DNA from: Iris pallida
Lineage: Eukaryota > Streptophyta > Magnoliopsida > Asparagales > Iridaceae
DNA: 64,000 nt
Assembly (NCBI GenBank): GCA_029216955.1
Contig: JANAVB010002199.1
Location: forward strand, 11,918,585 to 11,982,584
Reading direction: 5' to 3'
Shown here piece by piece: positions 1 through 9,457 of the stretch. The notes under the pieces were generated by a model. The model made no database searches. It saw nothing but the letters and a program-made list of their open reading frames with translations, and was not told the DNA's origin. Position 1 is the first letter of the stretch, and every line of letters starts with the position of its first letter. A program made the position numbers and the translations under genes.

Positions 1-1420
1 TGCTTGCTTGTGCAATCCACTCGTATTGTCTTGCATCATGTCTAGGACGTGACTTCCTGGTTCCCACGGTCAGGGATTCATACTGAATCTGGCTAGGTTA
101 ATGACTAGATTGATCAATTAGTTCATGGAGAATTTCCCAGTTACCTGTTGCCCCTTTGGTCCCGGCCTTATATATATATATATACATGGGAATTGTTGCT
201 ATCCGTCGAGATGAGCGCACTTCCAGCCCGCCGTCGAGCGTGGTACCTTAGGACACATGTATCTTACTACAGTGTGTCTGCTATATCATGCTATCTTTTC
301 CTTTTCTTGCTGGGAGCATTCAGGTAGTAACAAACAGGTAACCGGACTTGGAATTCTTATTGCATCTTGTTAGTAATCAGGTCTGTGATAACCCTAGTTA
401 GTTAAAGTAGTAAGCCGTAGTACTTGCTTGGCCGTGATTGATTGAATGGAGTCTAGTCCCTTTTGTCCTGTCCTGATCCTGTGCAAGGTCATGACATGAC
501 ATGATTACTCGTGCCTTACCTTAATCATGTTTAATTGCAAGTCTTGAATTCGCGTATTTTATCTTGCCGATAAATGGTGGGAGAAACCAAGTTCCGTTCA
601 GACGAAGGGTTACAACCCCGGTCCTTATTTGGTTTACGGGTTGTAACCTGGCTATTTGAATAGTCCCATGGTCATCTCATCGTATATCATCCTGTCATGC
701 CTTTCCATATGTTCTGTCTTTTATCGATTCTGTACAAGATTTGTCTTTTATATCTAACTATCATGCCTTTTTCTTAAATTACTGTCTCTTATTATGTAAT
801 TATATTATTGTGCTGATTGCTGGCTTTTGTTCTTATTTCGTGGCCTCCTTTGTGGCACTTGCTCTTTCTGGGGTCTGACCCAGCTGGTTTTGTATGGCCA
901 GATACCGGAGCAGCAGCAAAGGATCTACCTGCTTTCCAGCCCGATGGTGAACACTAGACGGAACCCGGGCAACGAGTGGGTTTTCTCTTTTTGTTTCTCC
1001 CACTGTATTGTTAACTGATATTCTTTTGAGGCGTTTAGCCGACGAGCACTTGTTAGCTCGATGCACTTTACTTTCTGTCTGCCTACGGGCTGTAACCATG
1101 ATTGGCAACTCGAGGTTGATCATGTATGACTTAACTCTTGCTAGTCCTTACATTTTGTACGACTAGCTTCATGATCATCTGGATATGTAATGTTTGGGAC
1201 GCCTTACAATTGTATATTTGGTGGTCTGATATCTTGTTATTATCATTACTTGTTAAGATTGAGACAATAGCTTGATTTGATCCTAAGAGACTGATGGTTT
1301 GTAGCGTACCCTCACATAGCTAGACAGCCGTGACCGTATAGCGGGATGGTTGCCGTTCCGTTATACGTAGCTGGCTGTGCACGTCCCCGTTCTTCAGTAT
1401 TCTGGTTCTGGGGCGTGACA
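1..1420 (+). mobile_element. LTR-G: 3' part of a Tekay-like gypsy LTR
   Basis: No coding potential beyond short random ORFs. The stretch ends with GGGGCGTGACA, the typical 3' end of Tekay/Del-type chromovirus LTRs (TG...CA), directly before unrelated C-rich repeats. The same style of ending (GGGTCGTGACA) is seen on the minus strand of solo LTR F at 25116. A short (TA)n tract lies at 170-185, and an 11-bp inverted repeat (GGTTACAACCC / GGGTTGTAACC) lies at 608-649. The 5' end of the LTR is outside the window. The family assignment rests on the terminus only. Confidence 0.5.
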
Positions 1421-1439
1421 GGAGGACTCCTGCGCGGGG

Positions 1440-2020
1440 ACTCCAGAGTCCCTCCTACGCCCCCCCTGCTCCGACCCCCCCCCCAACCCCTGCCCGACCC
1501 CCCCCAACCCCCTGCCCGACCCCCTCTCCCACCCCACTGCCCCCCCTGCCCCGACCCCCCCCAACCCCTGACCGACCCCCCCTAACCCCTGCCCGACCCC
1601 CTCTCCCACCCCCCTGCCCCCCCTGCCCCGACCCCCCCCCAACCCCTGCCCGACCCTCCCCCAACCCCTGCCCGACCCCCTCTCCCACCCCCCTGCCCCC
1701 CTGCCCCGACCCCCCCAACCCCTGCCCGACCCTCCCCCAACCCCTGCCCGACCCCCTCTCCCACCCCCCTGTCCAGACCACCCCCCCACCCCTGCCCGAC
1801 CCCCCCTGCCCCCTCTCCCACCCCACCCTTGCCCCGACCACCCCACCCCCTACCCGAACCACCCTGCCCAGACCACCCCCCCACCCCTGCCCGACCCCCT
1901 CCTCGACCCCCCTGCCCCCGACCACCCCACTCCACCCTTGCCCCGACCACCCCACCCCGTACCCGAAACCCCCCTGCCCCACACCCTCTCCGACCACTAC
2001 GACAACCACCCAACCCCCCA
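1440..2020. repeat. C-rich minisatellite (G-rich on the minus strand)
   Basis: Nearly uninterrupted C-runs with variants of CCCCTGCCCGACCCCC, in alternating short units that combine into longer ones (CTCTCCCACCCCCCTGCC recurs). Plus-strand G occurs almost only in GCCCGAC and CTGCC. The open reading frames through it on either strand are simple Gly/Arg- or Pro-rich translations of the repeat and are not genes. The minus strand has dense GGGG runs suited to G-quadruplexes. Confidence 0.9.
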
Positions 2021-2165
2021 AATCGTAAAAGAGAGAGAGGGAGAGAGGGAGATAGAGAGAGAGAGGGGGGGGAGAGAGAGCATACCTTAGAGAGAGAGAG
2101 GGAGATCGCCGGTCGGAGACAGCGAGATCGTCGGAGAGAGGGAGAGGGAAGAGAGAGAGTGTTTT
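2021..2165. repeat. Purine (GA)n-rich low-complexity tract
   Basis: The sequence switches abruptly from almost pure C/pyrimidine to GAGAGAGG-type purine sequence, with two short interruptions. It directly abuts the C-rich minisatellite, and both may be internal sequence of the CACTA element whose end lies at 2575. Confidence 0.85.
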
Positions 2166-2205
2166 GGGGGGAATGAAAATTCCTCCCCCCCCCCCGTCGG
2201 TTCAA

Positions 2206-2575
2206 TTTAAGTTAGGGTACAGAAATTAGCGACGGCTTAGCGACGGATTATTCCGTCGCTAAGTAGTCAGTAAATCTCGCGCCAGAGTAGCGACGGATTA
2301 TTCCGTCACTACGTCGTCAGTCAAATCTCGCGCCAATATTTTAGGCTTTTCCCGCCAAAATATGCGACGTTCTAGCGATGGATATAAAACCGTCGCTACA
2401 TGGCCGACGACCTATCGATGGCGTAGCGACGGATATGGACATAAAAAAATAAAAAAAATTGTCCACTTCTTTCCGTCGGTATTTCGTCACAAATCCGTCG
2501 GTGATCCGACGGTAATAGCGACGGAAATTTTCCGTCGCTAAATGGCCGTCGCTAAAATGCTGTAATTTGGTAGTG
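2206..2575. mobile_element. CACTA DNA-transposon terminus with subterminal repeats
   Basis: The stretch ends in TTTGGTAGTG, the reverse complement of the CACTACCAAA terminus of CACTA (En/Spm) elements. Just inside lie many copies in both orientations of GCGACGG / CCGTCGC, including longer inverted pairs such as GCGACGGATTATTCCGTCGC at 2240-2262. Dense short inverted subterminal repeats are the known transposase-binding arrangement of the superfamily. The next bases belong to a copia remnant, so the element cut into it. The opposite terminus (CACTACC...) was not found to the left within the window. No transposase is visible. Confidence 0.75.
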
Positions 2576-2576
2576 A

Positions 2577-3673
2577 ATGAACTTGTTACTATTCGATTCA
2601 AGCGTACCAAAAGAAATAAGATTTTTCTTAAGGTCGGGAACATGTATGACATCCGCCAAAGTTTGCACAAGTCTATCATACATCTTCATCTTGATAGACC
2701 CAATTCCAACAGCTCAACATGCATTGTTGTTGTACATCAACACAGAACCACTATCTATCGTCTTGTAGGAAGAAAACTACTCCATCTTTGGACACATATG
2801 GTACGAGAATCCAGAATCAAGAATCCAATGGTCACTCATGTTGTCATGTGACACCGAAAAATAGACACCGTCACTATTGTCTTCTGAAGCACAGTTTGCT
2901 TTATCACCTTCTCTTTCTGTCTTATTCTCCTTTTTCTGGTTCATCTTCTTTGGACGATGACACTTGCAGTTGCAGAACTTCACCTTCTTATAGGTGTCTT
3001 GCACTTGGATCTTGACGTTTTGCTATAAGATGCTCCATCCTTTGTCCTTTCTTTTTTCGTCAAACCATGGATTTGGTCTCCACCGTTTTCGTCATTGAAG
3101 CTAACCTCCGCACCTCATTAGAAAATAAGGTACTCGTAGCCTCTTCTAAAAAAATTGGGTCATTCCCGTATAGTAATGTTTGAATAATAATCTCATAAGA
3201 ATCGGTCAAGAAAATAATAGGATTAGTACCAAAAGATTATCATTTTCATGTTTGTCAACATCCTTTAAGTCAAAAGTAATTCGATTGAATTTTGAGATAT
3301 GATCCCAGATTGGCATACCTTCCTCCATCACTAGTCTGTAGAGTGACCTTAAAATATAAAGTCGGTTGGTAAGAGTCTTCGTCATGTATAGTGATTCCAA
3401 CTTCAACCAGAGCCCAGCGACGATGGTTTCGTCCTTCATAGAGTACATGAAATCCATTTCCCAACACAGGCGAATAGCAGCACATGCTTCGAGATCCATG
3501 CCATCCCAGTCATCAACGGTTATGTTAGCGGGATTCTTAGATTTTTCTCATAAAGCCTTGTGAAGCTTTTGAGATATGAGAACGTCATTCATGTAGCTTT
3601 TCCAAAAGCCAAAATCATTCTTCCCATTGAACTTCTCAATTTTATATTTCCCAATCCTACTTGACAAGGCCAT
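2577..3673 (-). pseudogene. Copia-B gag-protease remnant
   Basis: On the minus strand a start codon at 3673 opens a Ty1/copia gag of the UBN2 type. Recognisable pieces are the WxSYMND-like N-terminal segment and, at 3499-3206, the block beginning MDLEACAAIRLCWEMD with the later ESLYMTKTLTNRLY. A TGA lies in the N-terminal part near 3545, and the frame is broken further on. At 3004-2780 a protease core HWILDSGFSYHMCP is seen (copia aspartic protease, D-S-G). The 2780-2577 segment continues as the protease C-terminal part in broken frames. The coding sequence stops at the CACTA terminus at 2575, so integrase and RT are missing. Gag protein would form particles and the protease would process the polyprotein; this copy is dead. 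Confidence 0.8.
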
Positions 3674-3738
3674 ATCAAGAATCAACCCAATTAATTTTCT
3701 CTGAAAACTTTGTCGGATACCTTGCTAGAATCCCAAAC

Positions 3739-3750
3739 CTCTGATACCAA
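3739..3750 (-). other. Copia-B primer-binding site
   Basis: The minus strand reads TTGGTATCAGAG, complementary to the 3' end of initiator tRNA-Met, the usual primer of plant copia elements. It lies two bases from the LTR edge (TG at 3753 in plus view) and about 65 bases upstream of the gag start. Confidence 0.85.
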
Positions 3751-3752
3751 TT

Positions 3753-4006
3753 TGTTGGGGCACAATAGAAATAAACCCAAAAAATCATAGAATACCTCAG
3801 AAAACATTCACAACCATAAAGACAATGATTTACGTGGTTTGACCAAGCTGCCTACTTCCTCGAACAAGGGTGATTCAGTTCCAGTATAAAAAAGAAAATG
3901 AATTACAATAACTCTCTCAACACTTCTTCCCTTGCTGTCAAAAATCTCTATCACAAAGATAAAGAAGAAGAAAAAACCTCTCCAACTTTAGCTCTCTTGT
4001 GTTGAA

Positions 4007-4008
<2 letters not shown>
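3753..4008 (-). mobile_element. Copia-B 5' LTR, incomplete
   Basis: In plus view it begins TGTTGGGGCACAATAG directly after the primer-binding site, so this is the U5/R end of a minus-strand 5' LTR. It continues as ordinary non-coding sequence to a long TA microsatellite. The outer end (which should read ...CA in plus view) was not located; it may be lost in or beyond the microsatellite. Confidence 0.65.
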
Positions 4009-4065
<57 letters not shown>

Positions 4066-4082
4066 AAAAATATATATATATA
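4009..4082. repeat. (TA)n microsatellite interrupted by A10
   Basis: About 26 TA units, then ten A, then six TA units. It separates Copia-B LTR sequence from the LINE remnant and may contain the LINE's degenerate poly(A)/3' end. Confidence 0.95.
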
Positions 4083-4134
4083 TGGAAAAGTTAATATTAT
4101 TCCAAATGAAAAATCAGTTACAAGTATACAATCC

Positions 4135-4747
4135 TCCTATAATTATGGAGTCCGCTCAAAGCTGCATCATCACTACATTATGCTCAATATTATGATCAAT
4201 CCCTTTAAAAGGAGTGCATTACCCTCGAATATATGATTGTTCTGATCCTTTCAAATATGCCAGATAGAAGATGCAAGCCGTGTTCTCGCCTCCTTCATCC
4301 ACCGAGCACCCTTGTATCCCATCCAGGAACACTTTCCCATCATCTCCCAGGCCTTGGAAACTCCAAAAAGTATCCCCAATTTCTTGTGTTGGTTTCGCCA
4401 AACCTGCCAGGAGCATGAACAAAAAAATGATCCACAGTCTAGTTCTGAAATCAACACAACACACATATACCATCAGTCTGAACTCCAAACTGCATCAAAC
4501 GATCAATAGTCAACAATCTTCCCAGCACCAGGCAATACGTGCAGTATTGCATCTTTCGTGCAACACCTTTCTCCCAAACGAATTCGGCCTTATCCATGTT
4601 TGGATCGTGCTTTCGAATTCGCTCATCAGCACTTGTCAAATCAAAATTTTTATCATGAGATGTTGGCCACACCCATCCATCCGTCGACAATGAATGGTCA
4701 ATTCTGACATCAGCAATCTTCCACCAAAATTGAGCCGCCCATGGATG
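4135..4747 (-). pseudogene. LINE (L1-like) ORF2 3' end, part 2
   Basis: Minus-strand frames carry the C-terminal zinc-binding region of plant L1-type ORF2 (zf-RVT). A segment RLLTIDRLMQFGVQTDGICVLC-like at about 4460-4530 has the GRL..T.DRL...G....C.LC signature, preceded by WWKIADV and W..PTSHD. Downstream, in another frame, CSWQVWRNQHKKLG and ARWMKEARTRLASSIWHI match the C-terminal W-rich tail, so at least one frameshift is present. The upstream coding part lies 51 kb away at 55689-56212 because Copia-C inserted here; the join falls inside a W-R-P...LHPWA stretch. ORF2 would supply endonuclease and RT for target-primed integration. Confidence 0.75.
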
Positions 4748-4752
4748 CAACT
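4748..4752. other. Target-site duplication of Copia-C (left copy, CAACT)
   Basis: CAACT directly precedes the TG of the left LTR and recurs directly after the CA of the right LTR at 55684-55688. Both flanks are the same LINE, in continuous order. Confidence 0.9.
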
Positions 4753-5796
4753 TGTAGGATCGAAATATAAAGCAATGTACTTTAGATGGGGTGAATAGAG
4801 TAGGCAGCAGAATATTAACTATTAAAAAAATGTTCGTAACAAGATCACAGAAATATATCACAGATATAAAAATGTAAAATTAAAGTGCAAAAAACAAACG
4901 CAAATATGGCGGTATATACTGGTATCCCTCTTGTGAGGACTAATCCAGTCGAGAGAACTCTAGCTCCCGATTGAAATCCACTATAGAAAACCATAAGTTT
5001 TCATTCGAAGTCCTTACAACTTCTACGGATGCGAGCTTTGATCCGAAGCACTCGACCAACTTCAATCATGAAGTGCCTTACTTCTTGTCAAGCCTCTTGA
5101 TTACAATCACTCTAAACTACTAGACCGTATCGTACTGGCAAATCGACTAGAGGATTGTAACTGGCTTAGAATTTGAAAATGAAAGCTTAGAAGGCTTTGG
5201 AAGAATATAGTAAGCTTAAAGAGAAGAGATAAGAAAGTGAATTGGTTTGTTGAAATGGTAGAAATTCTTCTCTATTTATAGGCTTTCTAAAGGGAGAATT
5301 CAGGCAGAATTCGGACAAAATTTGGACGAAATTCTACGATAGTATATCGACATATAGCCGTTGCATCTGTAACTGCAGGAAGACTGAGTTTAAAAAAAAA
5401 ACGTTCCACCAAACGAATTAGGGCGAATTCCTCCAGAGTTCTACTAGTTCAGAGTGGGTGAATTTTGGGTTTTGAAACTCAGGTTTTGGGCTTTCGAATG
5501 TTCAAGAAGTTAGAAAGTAGTTTGGGCTAGCTTTCAAAACAAATGGGTATTTTTGAAAATGGTTCTCGATAGCCTATTTGCCAGTACGACTTAGTTTACA
5601 TTGTATTCCTAGACTCAGTAAAATATAAAAAATACATTAATAATTGATAATTAAAAAATACAAATGCAATGACAAACACGGCTCCAAGTCTTGAACAGTA
5701 GCAGTAGTAGTTCTAGCAGTTCGTCCAAGTAGCCATTATATGATAGGGTTAGATCAATTATTAAAATCCGGTTCGACCATGACTAATGGACCAACA
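4753..5796 (-). mobile_element. Copia-C 3' LTR
   Basis: 1044 bp, in plus view TGTAGGATC...CCAACA. It is clearly homologous along its whole length to the LTR at 54658-55683 (1026 bp). Shared blocks include the GTGAATAG...ATTAACTATTAAAAA region, the TTGTGAGGACTAATC region and the final GACCAATGG. A polypurine tract abuts its right side, which makes it the 3' LTR of a minus-strand element. The two LTRs differ by many substitutions and small indels, so the insertion is not recent. Confidence 0.9.
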
Positions 5797-5810
5797 ATCT
5801 CCCCTATTTT
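5797..5810 (-). other. Copia-C polypurine tract
   Basis: The minus strand reads AAAATAGGGGAGAT directly before TGTTGG of the 3' LTR, the plus-strand DNA primer site. Copia-D has the matching tract at 58640-58653. Confidence 0.85.
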
Positions 5811-5944
5811 GATAATTGACAAATCTCGACCGATATAACATCTTGGTCTTGATTTGACAAAAAATATTAAAATATTTTTGTTCGTTTGGTACTGTCTCCT
5901 CTTGGTAAAATTTAACCTAAAAATATGTTATATCATTTTCTCCC
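5811..5944 (-). mobile_element. Copia-C 3' untranslated interior, short stub
   Basis: AT-rich non-coding sequence between the polypurine tract and the family-X LTR that begins at 5945. The rest of the Copia-C interior resumes at 16135. Confidence 0.7.
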
Positions 5945-6611
5945 TGTAAACCCGCTAAATTTCTACTACAATTTTTTTAAAATAAATAAATAATGTAGTA
6001 TTGATTTTGTAATTCGAAATTGTATGTCGCATACGAGTTGGCATTGTCGTATTGAACGTCGCGTGCGGGTTTGCATTTCATATTTTCTCGACGAGTACGA
6101 ATATATGCGAGGTACATATTTTAAGAAAAAATATTTTGATTTTATTATAAAGTATAGTATTTCAAATATGTATACATATGATAAATACTTAATTTGTTTA
6201 AGGTTGTGAGCTAGAGAATTTCAAAACTTCATATATTTTGCCTTATAAAATGCTACTTTATTTTTAATACAAATATAGTAGTAATTTGGAAAACGAGGAT
6301 ATTACAAATGTTTGCATACATAAATCTATATCATATATAGATTTTAATTTCTAATTTTTGAAATTAATTATCTTATTATTTTTCCAACTTATAAAAAGAT
6401 ATTTAAAATATATTTATTGTGATTTAAATCGCGATTTGATTTTATTGGAAAATTTTCAAATAGCTTTACATTAAAAATAAGGATTTTCTTTCTATGTTAT
6501 ATTCGAGAGATTTTATCAAATTGATTTTTAGCAATTTAAATTTAAAAGATGGAATTATCAATCGGGATTTAAACCATCACAATCCTTATCCAACTAGGAA
6601 TTCCCACCTCC

Positions 6612-6619
6612 TATATAAA
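6612..6619 (+). promoter_or_regulatory. TATA box of family-X LTR copy 1
   Basis: CACCTCCTATATAAAGAGAGG, conserved in all three family-X copies (22984 and 50508). It lies about 40-60 bases before the C-rich leader, so it is the likely U3 promoter. Confidence 0.65.
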
Positions 6620-8872
6620 GAGAGGTACTCATCCATAAATTAGAAACCATCCACAAAATGTGCACCGTGTCCGTGCCCGTGCCCCTTCCCTATCCACTAA
6701 GTGTTTTCTTGTACATATACAATCGTTCTCCGTGTCCGACAGCCCCGGACACTGAATCATCCCGTGTCTCGCAGGACACAACCCCGTCCTTCCATCGTCG
6801 CAATCCTCACCATCACCGACACCTCGTGCGGCCACCCGACAACCGACCTCCCTGCTTGACGACACCACCACCACCAGCCACTCTGCCTACACCACAAGGC
6901 CAACTCCTTGCTCCCCTCGCCATCACCGCCAACACCACCATTAGCAACACCACCGTAGCCACCCAAAAACCCACACCGCCACAAACAACCATGATCATCC
7001 GCACCCGGCGCCATCGCCATCACCATTGCCATCAGCCGAAGTCACCCCCGTCACCAACACCAACACAGCCTCCATCGGTGATGACTTTGCTGCACCCCTT
7101 GACTCCAACCAGCCTCGCCTGAACCACCTCCGCTGCACCAACATTACCCCTTTCTCTTCACCATTGTCGTCATCAGACCACAAAATCCATCCACCACGTC
7201 CTCGACACCGCCGGCACCATCCGCGGATACTCCCCCGCGATAACCGCTGCCACCCAGAGAGGAAAAAAGAAGAAGATATAAACCATTCGACACCCCCAAT
7301 AGACTCACCTTCACCGTGTGAGTGACACGGACTCATCCCGAGTCGAGCGCCGCTACTCCGGGGCAGCACCGAGTTCAGCCATAATCGACATCCTCGCTCA
7401 ATCCCACCAGATCCTCCACGCCTCCGCCGCGTACGGTGCAGCGCCATCGTTGGTGCCCGACCCCCGTACTACGCCCGTGCCCGGCCTCCTTCCTCGTCCG
7501 GCGCGCTACCACCCAGCCCCACGGAGCCGCCGTCTCTTCGCCAGATCCACGCGCTCGGGACCCCTCCTCGGCCGTACCGTCATGTGCTACTTCAGATCCG
7601 CTACTGCAGGCGCCAGTTCGGGAGCGGATAGACTATAGCGCCACCACCGGCGCTGCCCGCGAGCGCAAATTTCGACTTCCACCGTCACGCTGGACCTATC
7701 TCCGCCGATGAGCCGAGCTACCTCCCTCTGATGCATCCGACCGCAGCCGTTGTGTGCCGTGCGCTGCCCAGAGCCGACCGCCGAAGTCATGTGCCGCCTC
7801 TCCTCCCGGTGAGTCCCCCACCGTCCCTTTTCCTTTCTCGCCTCGTTATTCCTCTCTCTCTCACTGAGTTCCATTGGGGGAAGAATAGCAGTAGTTATAT
7901 TAGGTTATTAATATTATATTATTATTATTAGTATTATTATTACTGCTATTATCATTACTAATAATATTATTAGTGCATTTGTTACTTAAATATTTATTTC
8001 TCTTATAAAAGATATGCAATATTTTACAAAAAAATCTTATATTAGGAATTTGAGGTTATAAATATATTTTATTATATTGGGGCTTGGCCCTATAATTTTA
8101 AATTTTAATACTAGTCTTAGATAATTTGTCTAGATTCCCATATTTTTCTAAAAATATTTTCGAAATAAAATACAGTTTCTGCTTAATTTCTACTTTGACA
8201 ATCTAGAGTTTCCGCCTAAAATAATTTTTTGATTTTCAAGTATTTGTCTAAAAACATATTTTGACTAATAAAATATAGTTTTCAAGTATACAAATATTTT
8301 CCAAAATAATATACGTATCTTTCACTTAAACTCTTTCGATTATCATCACCGATCATGACTAAATCGTGCTTCCCTATTGTCTTGTGAATTCAGATCCCTT
8401 TACATTGACTATGGCTATTAGACAAATCAGGACTTGTCAGATAATCGCACCACACTAGACGTCACACCAGGCAAGATATCTTGCCATGTTTACTGCTTAT
8501 ATTTAATTGCATTTTATTTCGTTTATTGTATCTATATTCCTTGTTTATTATTTTTTTTTGCTTGTGGACCTAGAGTTAAGAGACTTCCGTCAATAGAATG
8601 CATGTCATTAACTTTGTCACGATTGCATCATGAGTTGTGTGTGAGTTGTGAGTATCATGTAGTGGTCACTTACGTGTTGGCTGATCACCCGTGCGCATGC
8701 GTAGGAATAACTGTCAATAGATGCATGTTAGAAGACTTGACAGTTATCTATTATAAATAGTGTTGTGGAAACGACATGTGTTGGTGCGTCGTGGTTACGA
8801 TGCATGTATAGTATCATTGGGGGGAGGGGACAGCTACTAGCATAGGGGCTACATTTACTTTTTGCACATTTG

Positions 8873-8990
8873 TGGGCCGATAGTGACTCTTATGAGCACT
8901 ACCTTCTGTCCCGGGGCCGATAGCGACTCTGAGGAGCGCTACTTACTACCCATGGCCGATAGTGACTCGGATGAGCGCTACTTACTGCCA
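8873..8990. repeat. Triplicated motif of about 40-50 bp in family-X LTR
   Basis: Three near-tandem units of the form GGCCGATAGTGACTC...GAGCGCTACTTACT. The other two LTR copies have three corresponding units at 29986-30140 and 52853-53010 with core TTAGTGACTC and a different linker. Confidence 0.7.
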
Positions 8991-9243
8991 CTATTTATTT
9001 ACTCTGCTGATCCTACAGCCCCTACGTAGAACGTTGTCCTCAAAGTGCATATCACATAGATGGTCAGGGATCCAGTTGTGTTGTAGTTTATAGTATTTAC
9101 ATTTGCAGTTATAAATGGCATGTTCTTCATATATCTTGCTACATCCCTCTGAGGACCTGGTGATTTCTCCAGGTGTGTGTTTCGTGATTCTTGCAGGTGC
9201 TCTAGCTAAGGCCATGTCTTCCTTCCTCCGTGATGATTGCTCT

Positions 9244-9443
9244 TGGAAGGAATACGTGCAGAAGATCTTGGGGTCGTCCGCTCGAGATTGCCAGGAATTA
9301 CTTGTCTCCTTTCCGCCGCAGGTATAATTCGTGAACCCTAGTTTCCGCCTATGAAGGGTTAGAACACGTATTTGATCTGTTTAACTTTCTATCGATCAAT
9401 ACGCACACCAAAGAAAGGGTCCTGGGAATCTCCAGTTCTATCA
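9244..9443 (+). mobile_element. Copia-A 5' LTR, only the last 200 bp
   Basis: Nearly identical to the end of the 3' LTR (15806-16005), from GGAAGGAATA(C/T)GT to CCAGTTC(C/T)ATCA. The first approximately 1070 bp are missing and family-X LTR sequence is joined directly, so a deletion or unequal exchange removed them. Confidence 0.9.
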
Positions 9444-9445
9444 AT

Positions 9446-9457
9446 TGGTATCAGAGC
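9446..9457 (+). other. Copia-A primer-binding site
   Basis: TGGTATCAGAGC, complementary to initiator tRNA-Met, two bases after the LTR end. Confidence 0.95.

Larger units (their letters stand above)
5945..9243 (+). mobile_element. Family-X LTR, copy 1 (3'-truncated)
   Basis: Begins TGTAAACCCGCTAAATTTC. It is colinear with copies at 22299-30671 and 33023-53531 once their insertions are removed. Shared landmarks in order are the GTACGTCGCATGC / CTCGTCGAG block near the start, a TATA box, a C-rich leader starting with GTGTCCGTG, GGTGAG near 7808, the ACACCAGGCAAGA block near 8466, ACCTAGAGTTAAG near 8570, a triplicated motif, and GGTGATTTCTCCAGGTG near 9160. It stops at about 9243, some 1.2 kb short of the others, where Copia-A LTR sequence starts. 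It is the most diverged of the three. The Pro/Ser/His-rich ORFs inside are not supported as genes. The terminal context at 33023 suggests a Tekay-type chromovirus. Confidence 0.75.

Noticed and set aside
1346..2205. Long Gly/Arg-rich or Pro-rich ORFs on both strands
   Set aside because: They are translations of the C-rich minisatellite and GA tract in several frames at once, with no codon structure or motif.
6658..7711. Pro/His/Ser-rich ORFs in the family-X LTRs (also 23050-24223 and 50574-51701)
   Set aside because: They lie in the C-rich LTR leader, sequence and frame differ strongly between copy 1 and the others, and no domain is visible. The shared MC(I/T)(M/V)SV start reflects conserved DNA only.
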